Shown piece after piece: positions 42,655 to 51,825 of a DNA stretch of 64,000 nt. Where the stretch lies: NCBI RefSeq assembly GCF_022429625.1, contig NZ_CP092483.1, forward strand, positions 310,001 through 374,000. The letters are read 5' to 3'. The notes beneath the pieces were generated by a model, which saw only the letters and a program-made list of their open reading frames with translations, made no database searches and was not told the DNA's origin. This stretch comes from Devosia lacusdianchii. Its GTDB lineage: Bacteria > Pseudomonadota > Alphaproteobacteria > Rhizobiales > Devosiaceae. A program made the translations under genes and the position numbers. The number at the start of each line of letters is the position of its first letter. The first letter of the stretch is position 1.

Positions 42655-43653
42655 TTACTTTTCTGACGTATCGGGCGAGGCGCCATACCGCATCTTTACA
42701 AGATAGAGCGGCCGATTCTGTGTTTCGGCGAAGATGCGTGCGACATATAGGCCAACCACGCCTATGCTGCCAAGCTGAACGCCAAACGCAATCAGGCCGA
42801 TGGCGGATAAAGCCGCAAACCCGGGCAGGAAATCGCTCCCGAACAGCTGCGCGAAAATGACGTAGAACCCGAGCAGCAGCCCCGCAACACTGAGGAAAAA
42901 CCCGAGGCTTGCGATCAAGGTCAGCGGCCGGTTGGAAAAATACAGCAGCCCTTCCAGCCCCAGCTTCAGGCGGGACCAGAAATTGTAGGACGATTTCCCG
43001 TCGGCACGCACGTGGTGTTGTATCGGGATATATTGTTGTTCAAAGCCCAGCCATTGATCCAGACCCTGCGGAAAGCGTGACCGTTCCGTCAAAAGGTTAT
43101 AGGCGTCGACGAACCGTCGGCTCATGGCCCGCAGCGGCGACGTATTCTGTGGGGATGGCAAACCTGTCAGGAACTGGAACAGCCAGTAGTAAATCTTGGA
43201 CGTAATCCGGTTGATCCAGGGACTTTCCCGCACCGAATAGACGCCGATGACCAAATCGCTGGCATCCTTGCGCATGGCCTCTATGAAGCGCGGCATGTCG
43301 GCAGGTTGGTCCTGCATGTCGACATTCATGCGAAAAACGATGCTACCTGATGCTTCGCGCAAACCGCAGGCTATCGCGATGTGCTGACCGAAATTGCGGG
43401 ACATATCGACGACCCTTACGAACGCGTATTGGCGTGTCAGCTCCGTGAGCACGCTGATGGAGTCGTTTTCGCTGCCGTCATTGACGAAAATAATCTCAAC
43501 GAGATGGCCGATCTGGTCGCTGTTGAGGTAGCCGCCGAACACGCGCTGGATTTCGGCGCAGAAGGCAGGCGCTAGCCTTCCGTCATTGTAAATCGGCACG
43601 ACCACCGAAATTTTGATTCCTAGTTCGCCCAGTACGTCTTTACCTGTGAGCAT
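42655..43653 (-). CDS. Polyprenyl-phosphate glycosyltransferase (ArnC/GtrB-like GT2)
   Basis: A 332-residue protein. The GT-A domain has ISVVVPIYNDGRLA, FVNDGSENDSISVL, SRNFGQHIAIACGL, and the metal motif MNVDMQDQPADMP. Two C-terminal TM helices (about residues 240-310) match GtrB/ArnC/DPM1 proteins, which make undecaprenyl-phosphate sugars. ATG 43653 is preferred (TTG 43659 is possible). It is the first gene of an eleven-gene minus-strand operon. Its product would feed the GT-C enzymes after flipping by the SMR-type protein. Confidence 0.88.
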   Translation of the reverse strand: MLTGKDVLGELGIKISVVVPIYNDGRLAPAFCAEIQRVFGGYLNSDQIGHLVEIIFVNDGSENDSISVLTELTRQYAFVRVVDMSRNFGQHIAIACGLREASGSIVFRMNVDMQDQPADMPRFIEAMRKDASDLVIGVYSVRESPWINRITSKIYYWLFQFLTGLPSPQNTSPLRAMSRRFVDAYNLLTERSRFPQGLDQWLGFEQQYIPIQHHVRADGKSSYNFWSRLKLGLEGLLYFSNRPLTLIASLGFFLSVAGLLLGFYVIFAQLFGSDFLPGFAALSAIGLIAFGVQLGSIGVVGLYVARIFAETQNRPLYLVKMRYGASPDTSEK

Positions 43654-44097
43654 ACTCAACCAACTAAACTAGCCAAGTTGCCTCGCTTGTGAGGTGCACA
43701 ACTCGTAACCACGACGGGTATCATCGTTGATCACTACAACCCGAGCATGCGCTCGTCAGCGACACCGTTCTTGGTGCAATATCTGATGTTACTCCAAAAA
43801 TCCATCATCTAATGGGCTTTGGGCGTCGTGGAGAGTACATCCTTGCATCCTGGCGAATTCAACGAGAGCGTGGGCGCCGCGCTGGTACCTTTGTGGCACC
43901 GTCTGCACACAAGGAGCATCAAGCCTACGCTGTGTGGCGCATCTCTCTTGAGCCTTGGTGCGGACGTCGCGGTCCGGTGATCAGCCCGCACTGGATCAAA
44001 GCCACAACTGCCCTAAGGATTTTGCTCGGGTTGACGACCATCAATGCGCGCGACCCTGTTCTCGCCAGACTGACCGCAAATCTGTGCGGAGGGGCAA
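43654..44097. promoter_or_regulatory. Divergent intergenic region
   Basis: About 440 bases between the divergent ArnC-like and Sel1-repeat genes. It must contain promoters for both. No gene or clear box was identified; GGAGGGG at the right end is the ribosome site for 44098. Confidence 0.5.
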
Positions 44098-47000
44098 ATG
44101 GGCTTGCGGTTGGCCGTGGTCGTTGCGGTGGGACTTGGGCTTGGGGTGTCGGCCTATGGGCAAACTGGAGCGCACGAATGTGCGCCGGCCGATCGCGTCT
44201 GCGTCATGGATCAGCTTGATGACGCAGCAAGCGCTGGCGACGTTGTCGCCAAGATAAACCTCGCCCGGATGTTCCTCGAAGAACCGGAACAGCCGGCAAG
44301 CTGGCGTCGCGCTGCGGTGTTGCTGCAGCAGGCTGCGGCAACAGGCGATGCTTGGTCGACCAATATTCTGGCTGGGCTCTATCGCCAGGGCATTGGCGTT
44401 CCCGAAGACGGCCGCAAGGTCCTGTCTCTGCTGGTGCCACTAGCCGCCGAGGGGAGCACGGCGGCGCTGGCAGGCCTGGGCGATCTTTTCGCCAACGGCG
44501 CGGGAACGGTGAGGCCCGACAAACAGCGCGCCGCGCGGTACTATGCGAGGGCAGCTGCCGGTGGCGATGCGCATGGAAAATACCGGCTCGCCTTGATGCT
44601 GCTCGATGGTTCGGGCGTTCCCGTCGATATTCCCAGGGCGGTTGATCTGCTCGACGAGCTTGCCGCGGCCGGCGACCCATGGGTGTTGATCCAGTTGGGC
44701 GATGTATTCGCCAGCGGCAAGGCCAAGCCTGCCAATCGGGCCATCGACTATTTCGACAGGGCGGCCGAAGCCGGCAATTCGGCTGCCATGGTGCGGCTGG
44801 CCCAGATTTATCAATCGGGCATCGGGACCGTGGCCCCCGATTCAGCCAAGGCGACCGATCTGCTGGAGCGGGCGGCGGCCTTGAATGACGTGGGAGCACA
44901 GGTATTGCTGGCCCAGGCGCTGTTGGCCGGCGGCGAGCCGGGCGCTGCGGCAAGGGCCGTCTACCTGCTCGAGACCGCCGCCGCCAAGGGCGAGGTCTTG
45001 CCGGTGGCGGTGCTGGCCAGTCTCTATGCCAAGGGAGGAGGCGGTGTTCCGGTCAACGGACCCCGCGCCGTGGCACTGCTGCAACCCTTTGCTGATGGCG
45101 GACATGCCGCGGCGCTGGTGGGACTGGGCGATATCTATGCCAAGGGTTCCGGCACAGTCGCGGTCGACTTGCCGCGTGCTCGCGCGCTGTTCGAGCAGGC
45201 CGCTGAAACTGGCGATCTAGCGGCGATGAACCGCCTGGGCTTTATGCTGGTGCTGGGGCAGGGCGGGGCAGCTGATGCGGCGCGTGGCCTTGATCTGCTC
45301 GATCAAGTCATGGCGGGCGGCGATACCTGGGCCATGCTGCAACTCGCCGATCTCTATGCGGAGGGTGCTACCCTGCCGCTGGATGGAGCTAAGGCGCTGC
45401 AGTACTACGCGCGTGCCGCCGAACGCGGCAATGCCGCGGGCCTGACCCGCATCGGTCTGCTCTATCAGCGCGGCTTGGCCCATATCGCTACCGATCCGGC
45501 GGCTGCACTCGACTATTTCGAGCGCGCCGCCGCAGCGGGCGATGGCGGCGGGCGCATCTACCTGGCCTTGATGCTGCTCGAGCGGGCGTCCGCAGGCGAC
45601 ATGGCTCGCGCCGTGCAATTGCTTGACGCAGCCGCAATGGCCGGCGACGCCTGGGCCACGACAATCCTGGCCGACCTGTTGATACGCGGCGACAGGATCG
45701 ATGCGGATGGGCCGCGCGCTCTGGCCCTGCTCGAGCCGCTTGCCGAAAAGGGCAATGCAGCGGCGCTCGCCAGCCTGGGCAATCTTTACGCGACCGGCGT
45801 CGGCGCCATTGCCGCCGATACGGTAAGGGCGGCTGGATACTTCGAGGCTGCGGCGGCGCTGGATGACTATGGTGCCAAGAGCCGGTTCGGCCTGATGCTG
45901 CTCAAGGGAGAGGGGGTGAAGGCCGACCCGGCGCGTGGCCTGGCGCTACTCCAGAACGTGGCCAGCATCGGCGATGGTTGGGCCAAGATACAGTTGGGAG
46001 ATGTTCTGGCTTCCGGCGAGACTGTGCCTCTTGATGCCGATGCTGCCCTTGCAGCCTATCAGGGCGCGCGCGATGCCGGCCTGGCAGCCGGCGCTATCAA
46101 GCTAGGAAACTTGTATCTGACGGGTAAGGGCGCCATCGCCCCTGATCCGACCCGTGCGGCCGCCTACTTCGCGGAGGCAGCCGATAGCGGCGAGAGCGTC
46201 GGCCAGGTCAACCTGGCCTTGCTGTTGCTCGATGGCAAGGGCGTCACGCAGGACGTGAACCAGGCCGTTGGTCTGCTCAGGCGAGCGGCTGGAGCAGGTG
46301 ATGCCTGGGCCAATGGCACATTGGGCGGACTCTACGCCGACGGCCGCCACCTTCCACCCGACTACGACAATGCCCGCTTGTTCTCGGTTGCCGCTGCCAA
46401 AGCCGGCGACTCCGGTGCGATGCTGCGTCTGGGCATCTTGCTGGCGACCGGTCCCCTGGCCCAGGACCACCGGGCGGAGGGCATGGACCTGGTCGATGCA
46501 GCAGTCGTGGCGCAGGTGCCGAACGCCGTGGTCGAACGGGCCCGGCTGCATCTGATGGGGCTGGCCGGACCCGACGGCGGTCCCATGGCGGAGAGCGCAC
46601 TGCTGGCCGAACTGGATGACGGCAATCCGGCGGCGCTCCGCCTGCTGCTGCAGCTTTATCGTGCCGGCGGACCGGGCCTCAAGGCGCGCCCGGCGCAAGC
46701 GCAGTCGCTGCTCGATGCGAACTCCGCCCTGCTTGCGCCTGAGGCCGTGGCCTTCGAGACGATCGCCCTGCGGGCACTGCCGCCGGCCACTGAGCAGTCT
46801 CTGGCGGACATCGGGGCGGCACTCGGTGGCATTGCCAGCACGGACCTATCGCAGACCGTCCAGATGCTCTTTTGGGGCAACAAGAACGCGTATGTTTTCG
46901 CGCTGCAGCGCGGCCTGCGCGATGCCGGACTTTATGATGGTCCGCTTAACGGATACCTCGGTCAGGCGACAATCTCCGCCATCAACCGTGTCTGCCGCCA

Positions 47001-47106
47001 GCTCGACGCTGAAGCGACCTGCGCGGCGGGGCCACTGACCCCCGACGTGGCAATCCTGCTCGGCAACTATCTCGCCAGCCAGTCCAAGCCGCTGCAACAC
47101 TCCTAG
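44098..47106 (+). CDS. Large Sel1-like repeat protein with C-terminal peptidoglycan-binding-like domain
   Basis: A 1002-residue protein with a signal peptide (cleavage probably after SAYG). From about residue 40 to 890 it is a continuous solenoid of about two dozen 36-residue Sel1-like repeats (A-x-x-G-(D/N)-x-x-A-x-x-x-L-x-x-L-Y-x-x-G). The repeats form a higher-order unit of three with distinct signatures: LALMLLxGxGV, GDxWAxxxLGDxxAxG and GxxAAxxxLGxLYxxGxGxIAxD. The C-terminal part (NAYVFALQRGLRDAGLYDGPLNG) resembles a PG_binding_1 domain. Sel1-repeat proteins such as AlgK scaffold exopolysaccharide export machinery, and the place beside the glycan locus fits. Start supported by GGAGGGG. 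Confidence 0.88.
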   Translation: MGLRLAVVVAVGLGLGVSAYGQTGAHECAPADRVCVMDQLDDAASAGDVVAKINLARMFLEEPEQPASWRRAAVLLQQAAATGDAWSTNILAGLYRQGIGVPEDGRKVLSLLVPLAAEGSTAALAGLGDLFANGAGTVRPDKQRAARYYARAAAGGDAHGKYRLALMLLDGSGVPVDIPRAVDLLDELAAAGDPWVLIQLGDVFASGKAKPANRAIDYFDRAAEAGNSAAMVRLAQIYQSGIGTVAPDSAKATDLLERAAALNDVGAQVLLAQALLAGGEPGAAARAVYLLETAAAKGEVLPVAVLASLYAKGGGGVPVNGPRAVALLQPFADGGHAAALVGLGDIYAKGSGTVAVDLPRARALFEQAAETGDLAAMNRLGFMLVLGQGGAADAARGLDLLDQVMAGGDTWAMLQLADLYAEGATLPLDGAKALQYYARAAERGNAAGLTRIGLLYQRGLAHIATDPAAALDYFERAAAAGDGGGRIYLALMLLERASAGDMARAVQLLDAAAMAGDAWATTILADLLIRGDRIDADGPRALALLEPLAEKGNAAALASLGNLYATGVGAIAADTVRAAGYFEAAAALDDYGAKSRFGLMLLKGEGVKADPARGLALLQNVASIGDGWAKIQLGDVLASGETVPLDADAALAAYQGARDAGLAAGAIKLGNLYLTGKGAIAPDPTRAAAYFAEAADSGESVGQVNLALLLLDGKGVTQDVNQAVGLLRRAAGAGDAWANGTLGGLYADGRHLPPDYDNARLFSVAAAKAGDSGAMLRLGILLATGPLAQDHRAEGMDLVDAAVVAQVPNAVVERARLHLMGLAGPDGGPMAESALLAELDDGNPAALRLLLQLYRAGGPGLKARPAQAQSLLDANSALLAPEAVAFETIALRALPPATEQSLADIGAALGGIASTDLSQTVQMLFWGNKNAYVFALQRGLRDAGLYDGPLNGYLGQATISAINRVCRQLDAEATCAAGPLTPDVAILLGNYLASQSKPLQHS

Positions 47107-47211
47107 GCTGGTCGGCGCGAAGGCATGGCATCCCGGCGCTAGATCGGGCAGGTTGGCGGAAAGATCGGCCCACGGGCCGGTGCCGACCTGTCCGATACCG
47201 GGGATTAGACC

Positions 47212-48201
47212 ATGAGTTTTCGTGCGTTGCTGACTGAACGCGATGACGCCGGTTTGGTGTCGTCGCGCGTGCAGGCGATCGACGAGGCGGCGCTGCCCGA
47301 GGGCGACGTCGTAGTCGACGTCGCCTGGGCTGGTTTCAACTACAAGGATGGGTTGTGCCTCACCGGCGGTGGCGCGTTGGTGCGCAACTATCCGCATGTG
47401 GCGGGTGTCGATTTTTCGGGCACGGTTCGCTCCAGCAGCGATCCGCGCTATCGCGAAGGGCAGTCTGTGGTGCTGACCGGCTGGCGGGTCGGGGAAATCC
47501 ACTGGGGCGGCTTCGCGCAGCGCGCCCGGGTCAAGGCGGACTGGCTGGTGCCTCTCCCGGATGGGCTCACGCTACGAGACGCAATGGTGCTGGGTACGGC
47601 CGGCTTGACCGCGATGCTGGCGATCGAGCGGCTGGAAGCGGCTGGCCTCAAGCCTGAAGATGGCGATGTGCTGGTGACCGGTGGTTCGGGCGGCGTGGGT
47701 TCGCTGGCGATTTCGTTATTGGGCCGGCTCGGTTACGCCGTGACGGCCTTGTCCGGACGCCCCGAGCATGAGGCTGGCCTGCGCGCTTTGGGGGCGTCCG
47801 GATTTCTCCGGCGCGACGACTTTCTTGCCGAAGCGGCCAAGCCGCTGGAAAGCGCCCGCTGGGCGGCGGCAATCGACAATGTCGGCGGCGCCATACTGGG
47901 CCGATTGTTGAAACAGGTCCGCTATGGCGGGGTCGTGGCGAGCGTCGGCAATGCCGGCGGTATCGCACTCGAAACCAACGTCCTGCCCTTCATCCTGCGC
48001 GCCGTGACGCTTATCGGTATCGACAGCGTCATGCAGCCGACACCGGTGCGCGTCGCTGCGTGGCAACGGCTTGCGGGTCTGTTCGACTCCGCCAGCTATG
48101 CCCGCCATGTCGAAGAGGTGCGGCTGGAGGATTTGCCCGATGCCGCCAAGCGCATTCTGTCCGGCCAGGTGCACGGGCGCGTGCTGGTGCGGCCGGATTG
48201 A
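47212..48201 (+). CDS. acuI: NADPH-dependent acryloyl-CoA reductase-type MDR oxidoreductase (AcuI/YhdH)
   Basis: A 329-residue zinc-independent medium-chain dehydrogenase with MSFRALLTERD, NYKDGLCLTG, the PHVAGVDFSGTV loop, nucleotide motif VTGGSGGVGSLAISLL and LSGRPEHEAGLRALGAS. These match AcuI/YhdH, which reduces acryloyl-CoA to propionyl-CoA and protects against that toxic electrophile. ATG 47212 follows GGGGATTAG. The gene ends at a bidirectional terminator hairpin. It is monocistronic. Confidence 0.88.
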   Translation: MSFRALLTERDDAGLVSSRVQAIDEAALPEGDVVVDVAWAGFNYKDGLCLTGGGALVRNYPHVAGVDFSGTVRSSSDPRYREGQSVVLTGWRVGEIHWGGFAQRARVKADWLVPLPDGLTLRDAMVLGTAGLTAMLAIERLEAAGLKPEDGDVLVTGGSGGVGSLAISLLGRLGYAVTALSGRPEHEAGLRALGASGFLRRDDFLAEAAKPLESARWAAAIDNVGGAILGRLLKQVRYGGVVASVGNAGGIALETNVLPFILRAVTLIGIDSVMQPTPVRVAAWQRLAGLFDSASYARHVEEVRLEDLPDAAKRILSGQVHGRVLVRPD

Positions 48202-48202
48202 T

Positions 48203-48224
48203 AGAGCGGACTTACGTCCGCTCT
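48203..48224. terminator. Bidirectional terminator hairpin
   Basis: A perfect 9-bp inverted repeat, AGAGCGGAC (48203-48211) and GTCCGCTCT (48216-48224), with a TTAC loop. It is placed between two convergent genes and overlaps the last codons of the minus-strand gene. Confidence 0.8.
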
Positions 48225-48508
48225 TCGATGGTGTTGTGGCGGGCACGAGGCGTCATCGCCTTGCGCTGGCGCTTGCGCGGGAACGGATAGTCCGGGCTGC
48301 GATAGAGCCAGGGCAGTTCGTCATTGGAATAGATCCGGTCGCCGATCTGCAGCCGGGCGCCGTGCAGGCTGACCGGGGCGGCTTCTTCGAAAGCGAAGCG
48401 GATGGCTTGGGCGACCGTGCGGAACGACTTGGGGCCCTGTTCGGCAGCAACCTGCCAGTCGCTGCCGAGATAAAGCTCGGCGCGAGCGTTGAAATCGATA
48501 AATGTCAT
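48212..48508 (-). CDS. Small conserved-type hypothetical protein
   Basis: A 98-residue protein I do not recognise by family. It begins MTFIDFNARAELYLGSDW, has a central FRTVAQAIRFAFEEAAP helix and LHGARLQIGDRIYSNDEL, and ends in a very basic tail (PRKRQRKAMTPRAR). It has no signal peptide or membrane helix. The strand-helix-strand look and basic tail could suit a nucleic-acid-associated protein, but that is a guess. Coding character is supported by its orderly composition, the flanking terminator and the lack of any overlapping gene. Confidence 0.65.
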   Translation of the reverse strand: MTFIDFNARAELYLGSDWQVAAEQGPKSFRTVAQAIRFAFEEAAPVSLHGARLQIGDRIYSNDELPWLYRSPDYPFPRKRQRKAMTPRARHNTIEERT

Positions 48509-48623
48509 TGAGTTCTCATCGGTCCTGCCCTTTAGGCTTGGACCCTTCTTTTGTTATGGCCTCGACCGCTGTGCGGGAGGCAGGGCCGGGTGCGCGCAAC
48601 GCACGCCCGGCCCGAATTGTGGT

Positions 48624-48836
48624 TTAGAGCAGCGTCAGGTTTGTCGCCGAGAGCTTGCCGTCGCGGCCAGTCTCGAGTTCGTAGGTGACCTTGTCGCCTT
48701 CATAGAGGCCAGCGAGGCCCGAACGCTCGACGGCGGAAATGTGGACGAATGCGTCCTTGTCGCCGCCTTCTGGCGAGATGAAGCCGAAGCCCTTGGTTGC
48801 GTTGAAGAATTTAACGGTGCCGTTGATCGAGGCCAT
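48624..48836 (-). CDS. Cold-shock domain protein (CspA family)
   Basis: A 70-residue single OB-fold RNA chaperone. It has NGTVKFFNATKGFGFI (RNP1) and DAFVHISAVERSG (RNP2), with the expected aromatic residues, and ends LSATNLTLL. ATG 48836 begins MASINGTVKF, the standard start; the longer frame is leader sequence. It is a single gene with about 280 bases of upstream non-coding DNA, as expected for a regulated leader. Confidence 0.96.
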   Translation of the reverse strand: MASINGTVKFFNATKGFGFISPEGGDKDAFVHISAVERSGLAGLYEGDKVTYELETGRDGKLSATNLTLL

Positions 48837-49120
48837 GATTGTAGTCCTTGGTTTTGGAACGCCGGCCAAATGGCAGGGCGTCGCTCCCAGCCAGCAACAT
48901 GCCGGTCGGGTCTAACACGCTCGCAAAAATCAGGAAGAGGCCAAAATCCGGCGAACCGGGGTTATGACAGCTATCTTGAGCTGAAACGTATGGCCAACAT
49001 ATAGACTGTGATCGCGGTGATATCAAGGCAGGGTGCAAAACCGGCCAGGGAACCGCCCGGCGCAACCGTCCGTTGACGCAGCACGGCCCTGCCAGACGCA
49101 GGTCTCAAGCAAAGCGTCAG

Positions 49121-49966
49121 ATGAACCAGAGTCCATTCCTCATACGTCCGACAGCGGGCGAATTGCAGGCACCCGTCCGCGCCGATGCGCTGTGGTCCGT
49201 CGAGCGCGGTGCCTCGCCGATCGTCGGCACGGCGATCCACAACGGTCATGGCCTGCGTGACGAGGTAGCAGCCGCCATGGCGCTCGACGACGCGCAACGC
49301 CTGCGCGAGGAAGACCCATTCACCGAATATGTCATCCGCGACGTGCCCAATCGTGTCGTCTTCCACCGCTCGCGTTTCGAGATCGACCTCAACCGCGCCA
49401 GCGACGGCGCCGTCTATCTGCGCCCCGATCAGGCCTGGGGCCTCGACGTCTGGGCAACAAATCCGGTCGAGGACTTGGTAGGTCGATCGCTGGCCATTCA
49501 CGATGCCTATTACGCCATGCTGGGCCAGATGCTCGCAGGTCTGGCCGCGGAGCACGGGCGCTTCGTGCTGCTCGACATACACAGCTACAATCACCGCCGC
49601 GCCGGTCCTGACGCCCAGCCAACGCCTGAGGCGGAGGCGCCGCAGGTCAATATCGGTACATTCTCAATGGATCGGGCGCGCTGGGCGCATGTGCTCGACC
49701 CGTTCATGGAGAGCCTGCGCGGTTTTTCCTTCCGCGGACGATACATGGATGTGCGCGAGAACGTCGCCTTCGAGGGGCGCGGCGAGCAGACGCGCTTCGT
49801 GCACGCCAATTTTCCCAAGACCGGCTGCGCCATCGCCATCGAGTTCAAGAAGTTCTTTATGGACGAGTGGACAGGCGAGCCGGATGTGGAGGCGTTGACG
49901 GCCATGCGTTCCATGATCACTGCGTCGCTGCCGGTGCTCCTCACGAGCCTTGAGGGTGGCGCATGA
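49121..49966 (+). CDS. N-formylglutamate amidohydrolase-family protein
   Basis: A 281-residue protein of the HutG-type family with VGTAIHNGHGLRDEV (His ligand region), DVPNRVVFHRSRFEIDLNR and LLDIHSYNHRRAG, the metal-binding and catalytic segments of N-formylglutamate deformylases. It also has FPKTGCAIAIEFKKFFMDEWTG. No hut genes are nearby. Instead it is joined by an ATGA overlap to a QEGLA-motif metallopeptidase, followed by an ATP-grasp ligase. In that setting it may hydrolyse an N-acyl- or peptidyl-glutamate rather than take part in histidine degradation. ATG 49121 is chosen on family alignment; no strong ribosome site is visible. Confidence 0.85.
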   Translation: MNQSPFLIRPTAGELQAPVRADALWSVERGASPIVGTAIHNGHGLRDEVAAAMALDDAQRLREEDPFTEYVIRDVPNRVVFHRSRFEIDLNRASDGAVYLRPDQAWGLDVWATNPVEDLVGRSLAIHDAYYAMLGQMLAGLAAEHGRFVLLDIHSYNHRRAGPDAQPTPEAEAPQVNIGTFSMDRARWAHVLDPFMESLRGFSFRGRYMDVRENVAFEGRGEQTRFVHANFPKTGCAIAIEFKKFFMDEWTGEPDVEALTAMRSMITASLPVLLTSLEGGA

Positions 49967-51816
49967 GCGCGCCTGACGCCAAGCTGCTCGAGGAGTTCGC
50001 CGCCGCCTTGGCGGCGGGGGAGCCGATCCGCCGTGATTTCGGCAGCGGCGAGCGCCTGCATATCGATCGGCCATTGCCCTTCCTCGTCGTGCATGTCGGG
50101 CGCCGCAAGGAGCCGGCGGCGCGAGACGTCGTGAGTGCCAATTCGTCGTATCTGCTGGCCCGCAATCTGGGAACCGCAGCGGCCATCGTGAAGCTGGTGG
50201 CCGAAGCCATGACCGAGCGCTTCGGCGCCTTCGTCATGCTCGATATCGGCGAACTGGAGCGCGACCGGCTCGCCAGCGACGCGGCCTATCTGCCACCCTT
50301 CGAGATGAGCGTCTCGGCCAGCGATGACAGCGCCGCGCAGACTGCTCGGCTGGCTTTCGTGGCCGCCGCCGAGCAGGCACAGACCAAGTTTCGCGTGCCG
50401 CAGATCGCCCGCCCCAAAGTGGCCGACGATCCGGCTGCCAAACTGGCGCGGCTCCTGCCCAAGCTGCCATCGCTGACACTACGCTTCGCGCCGATCTACC
50501 GGGTGCCGGAATCGGACGCCGTCTATCCCGAACTGCGTGAACGGCTGGTCGCTAACATCGTCGATGCAGGCCTGCAGGCGGTAGCGGCCTTTGCCGGTTC
50601 GACCAAGAGTCTGGCGGTCTCAACGCATCGCGCCCTCGGCCGCAAGGCCTTCGTCGATGCCGTCAGTCGTGCCGACCGCGCCATCGACGACGTGGCGCAA
50701 TCCTTCGATTTCCTGCTCGCTGTGACCCCGATCAACGCCCAGGCGGCATGGGAAGAGTTCAAGGCGACGAGTTTCGAGAAGCCGCCACGCTTTCTCTATC
50801 GGCCGCTGACCATCGACGTGGCGCGTCAGAAGCGGGCGCTGTTTTCGGTGGCGATCGAGCATTTCGAGGACCCTGTGCTGACCACGCTCTACCGCGAGAA
50901 GCAGCAGGAACTCGATCTGCAGCTGTCGCTGCTGGCGGCGCGCGAGATGCCGCGCTTCGTCGAGATCGGGCGCGCGCTCTATGGTCCGGTCGAGCCGAGC
51001 CTGCTTGCCATGGCCCGGTCTATCCTCGATGAGACCAAGCCCGGTCGCGGCAAGCGGACCGGCGAGGGCGACGATGCGGATGTGCGCTTCGTCGAGCGTC
51101 GCGCCAAGGCGATGATCAAGGCGTATGCGGGCAGCGATGACGGCTTTTCGGCCAGCGTCGAACTGCGCGACGACCTGCCATCGGGCATGATGGTCTCGGG
51201 CGGGCGGCTGCTGATCGCGCGCAGTACCACCATGGCGCGCGGCCGGGTCGAGGCGCTGCTCAGCCACGAGGTGGGCGTGCATCTGCTGACCTATTTCAAT
51301 GGTTCGGCGCAGGGCCTGCGGCTGTTTCGCTCAGGCCTTGCCGGCTATGAGGGAGTGCAGGAAGGACTGGCGGTGCTGGCCGAATACCTGGTCGGCGGCA
51401 TGACGGTTGGCCGGCTTCGGCTGATAGCGGCGCGTGTCGTCGCCTGCTCCGACATGCTTGGTGGGGCGAGCTTCCCCGATTGCTACCGCATGCTGGTTCG
51501 TGAGCTGGGCTTTGCCGAAAGCACAGCGTTCAACCTCGCCCTGCGCGTCTATCGCGGCGGCGGTCTCGCCAAGGACGCGGTCTATCTGCGCGGGCTACTC
51601 GAGGTGCTGGCACACCTGCAGGCCGGCGGTTCGCTCGATCCATTCTGGATGGGCAAGATCGCCGCCGCTCATTTCGGCGTCATGCAGGAACTGAGCACGC
51701 GCGGCCTGCTGAAGGCGCCGCGGCTCATGCCGCAATTTCTGTCCCACGATCAGGCAGCGGAGCGTCTCAAGGCCGCCCGCGCCGGCATTTCACCCGTCCA
51801 GATGACGGAAAACTAG
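49963..51816 (+). CDS. QEGLA-motif metallopeptidase (DUF1704/MATCAP-like)
   Basis: A 617-residue protein. The zincin core has His435-Glu436 and His440 (SHEVGVHLLTYFNG) and Glu467 in the name-giving QEGLAVLAEYL. This matches the DUF1704 family, whose eukaryotic members (MATCAP) are carboxypeptidases removing C-terminal Tyr from tubulin. Bacterial members are often labelled flavohemoglobin-expression-modulating, without a known reaction. The N-terminal roughly 250 residues are an additional helical region. It overlaps the upstream amidohydrolase by 4 nt and is 9 nt from the ligase gene. The most economical inference is a carboxypeptidase trimming a Glu-type residue or tag; the substrate is unknown. 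Confidence 0.87.
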   Translation: MSAPDAKLLEEFAAALAAGEPIRRDFGSGERLHIDRPLPFLVVHVGRRKEPAARDVVSANSSYLLARNLGTAAAIVKLVAEAMTERFGAFVMLDIGELERDRLASDAAYLPPFEMSVSASDDSAAQTARLAFVAAAEQAQTKFRVPQIARPKVADDPAAKLARLLPKLPSLTLRFAPIYRVPESDAVYPELRERLVANIVDAGLQAVAAFAGSTKSLAVSTHRALGRKAFVDAVSRADRAIDDVAQSFDFLLAVTPINAQAAWEEFKATSFEKPPRFLYRPLTIDVARQKRALFSVAIEHFEDPVLTTLYREKQQELDLQLSLLAAREMPRFVEIGRALYGPVEPSLLAMARSILDETKPGRGKRTGEGDDADVRFVERRAKAMIKAYAGSDDGFSASVELRDDLPSGMMVSGGRLLIARSTTMARGRVEALLSHEVGVHLLTYFNGSAQGLRLFRSGLAGYEGVQEGLAVLAEYLVGGMTVGRLRLIAARVVACSDMLGGASFPDCYRMLVRELGFAESTAFNLALRVYRGGGLAKDAVYLRGLLEVLAHLQAGGSLDPFWMGKIAAAHFGVMQELSTRGLLKAPRLMPQFLSHDQAAERLKAARAGISPVQMTEN

Positions 51817-51825
51817 GAAAATCCC

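Noticed and set aside
49121..49966. Histidine-utilisation role (HutG) for the N-formylglutamate amidohydrolase
   Set aside because: No hutU/hutH/hutI/hutF genes are adjacent and the tight partners are a peptidase and a ligase, so the pathway label was not applied.
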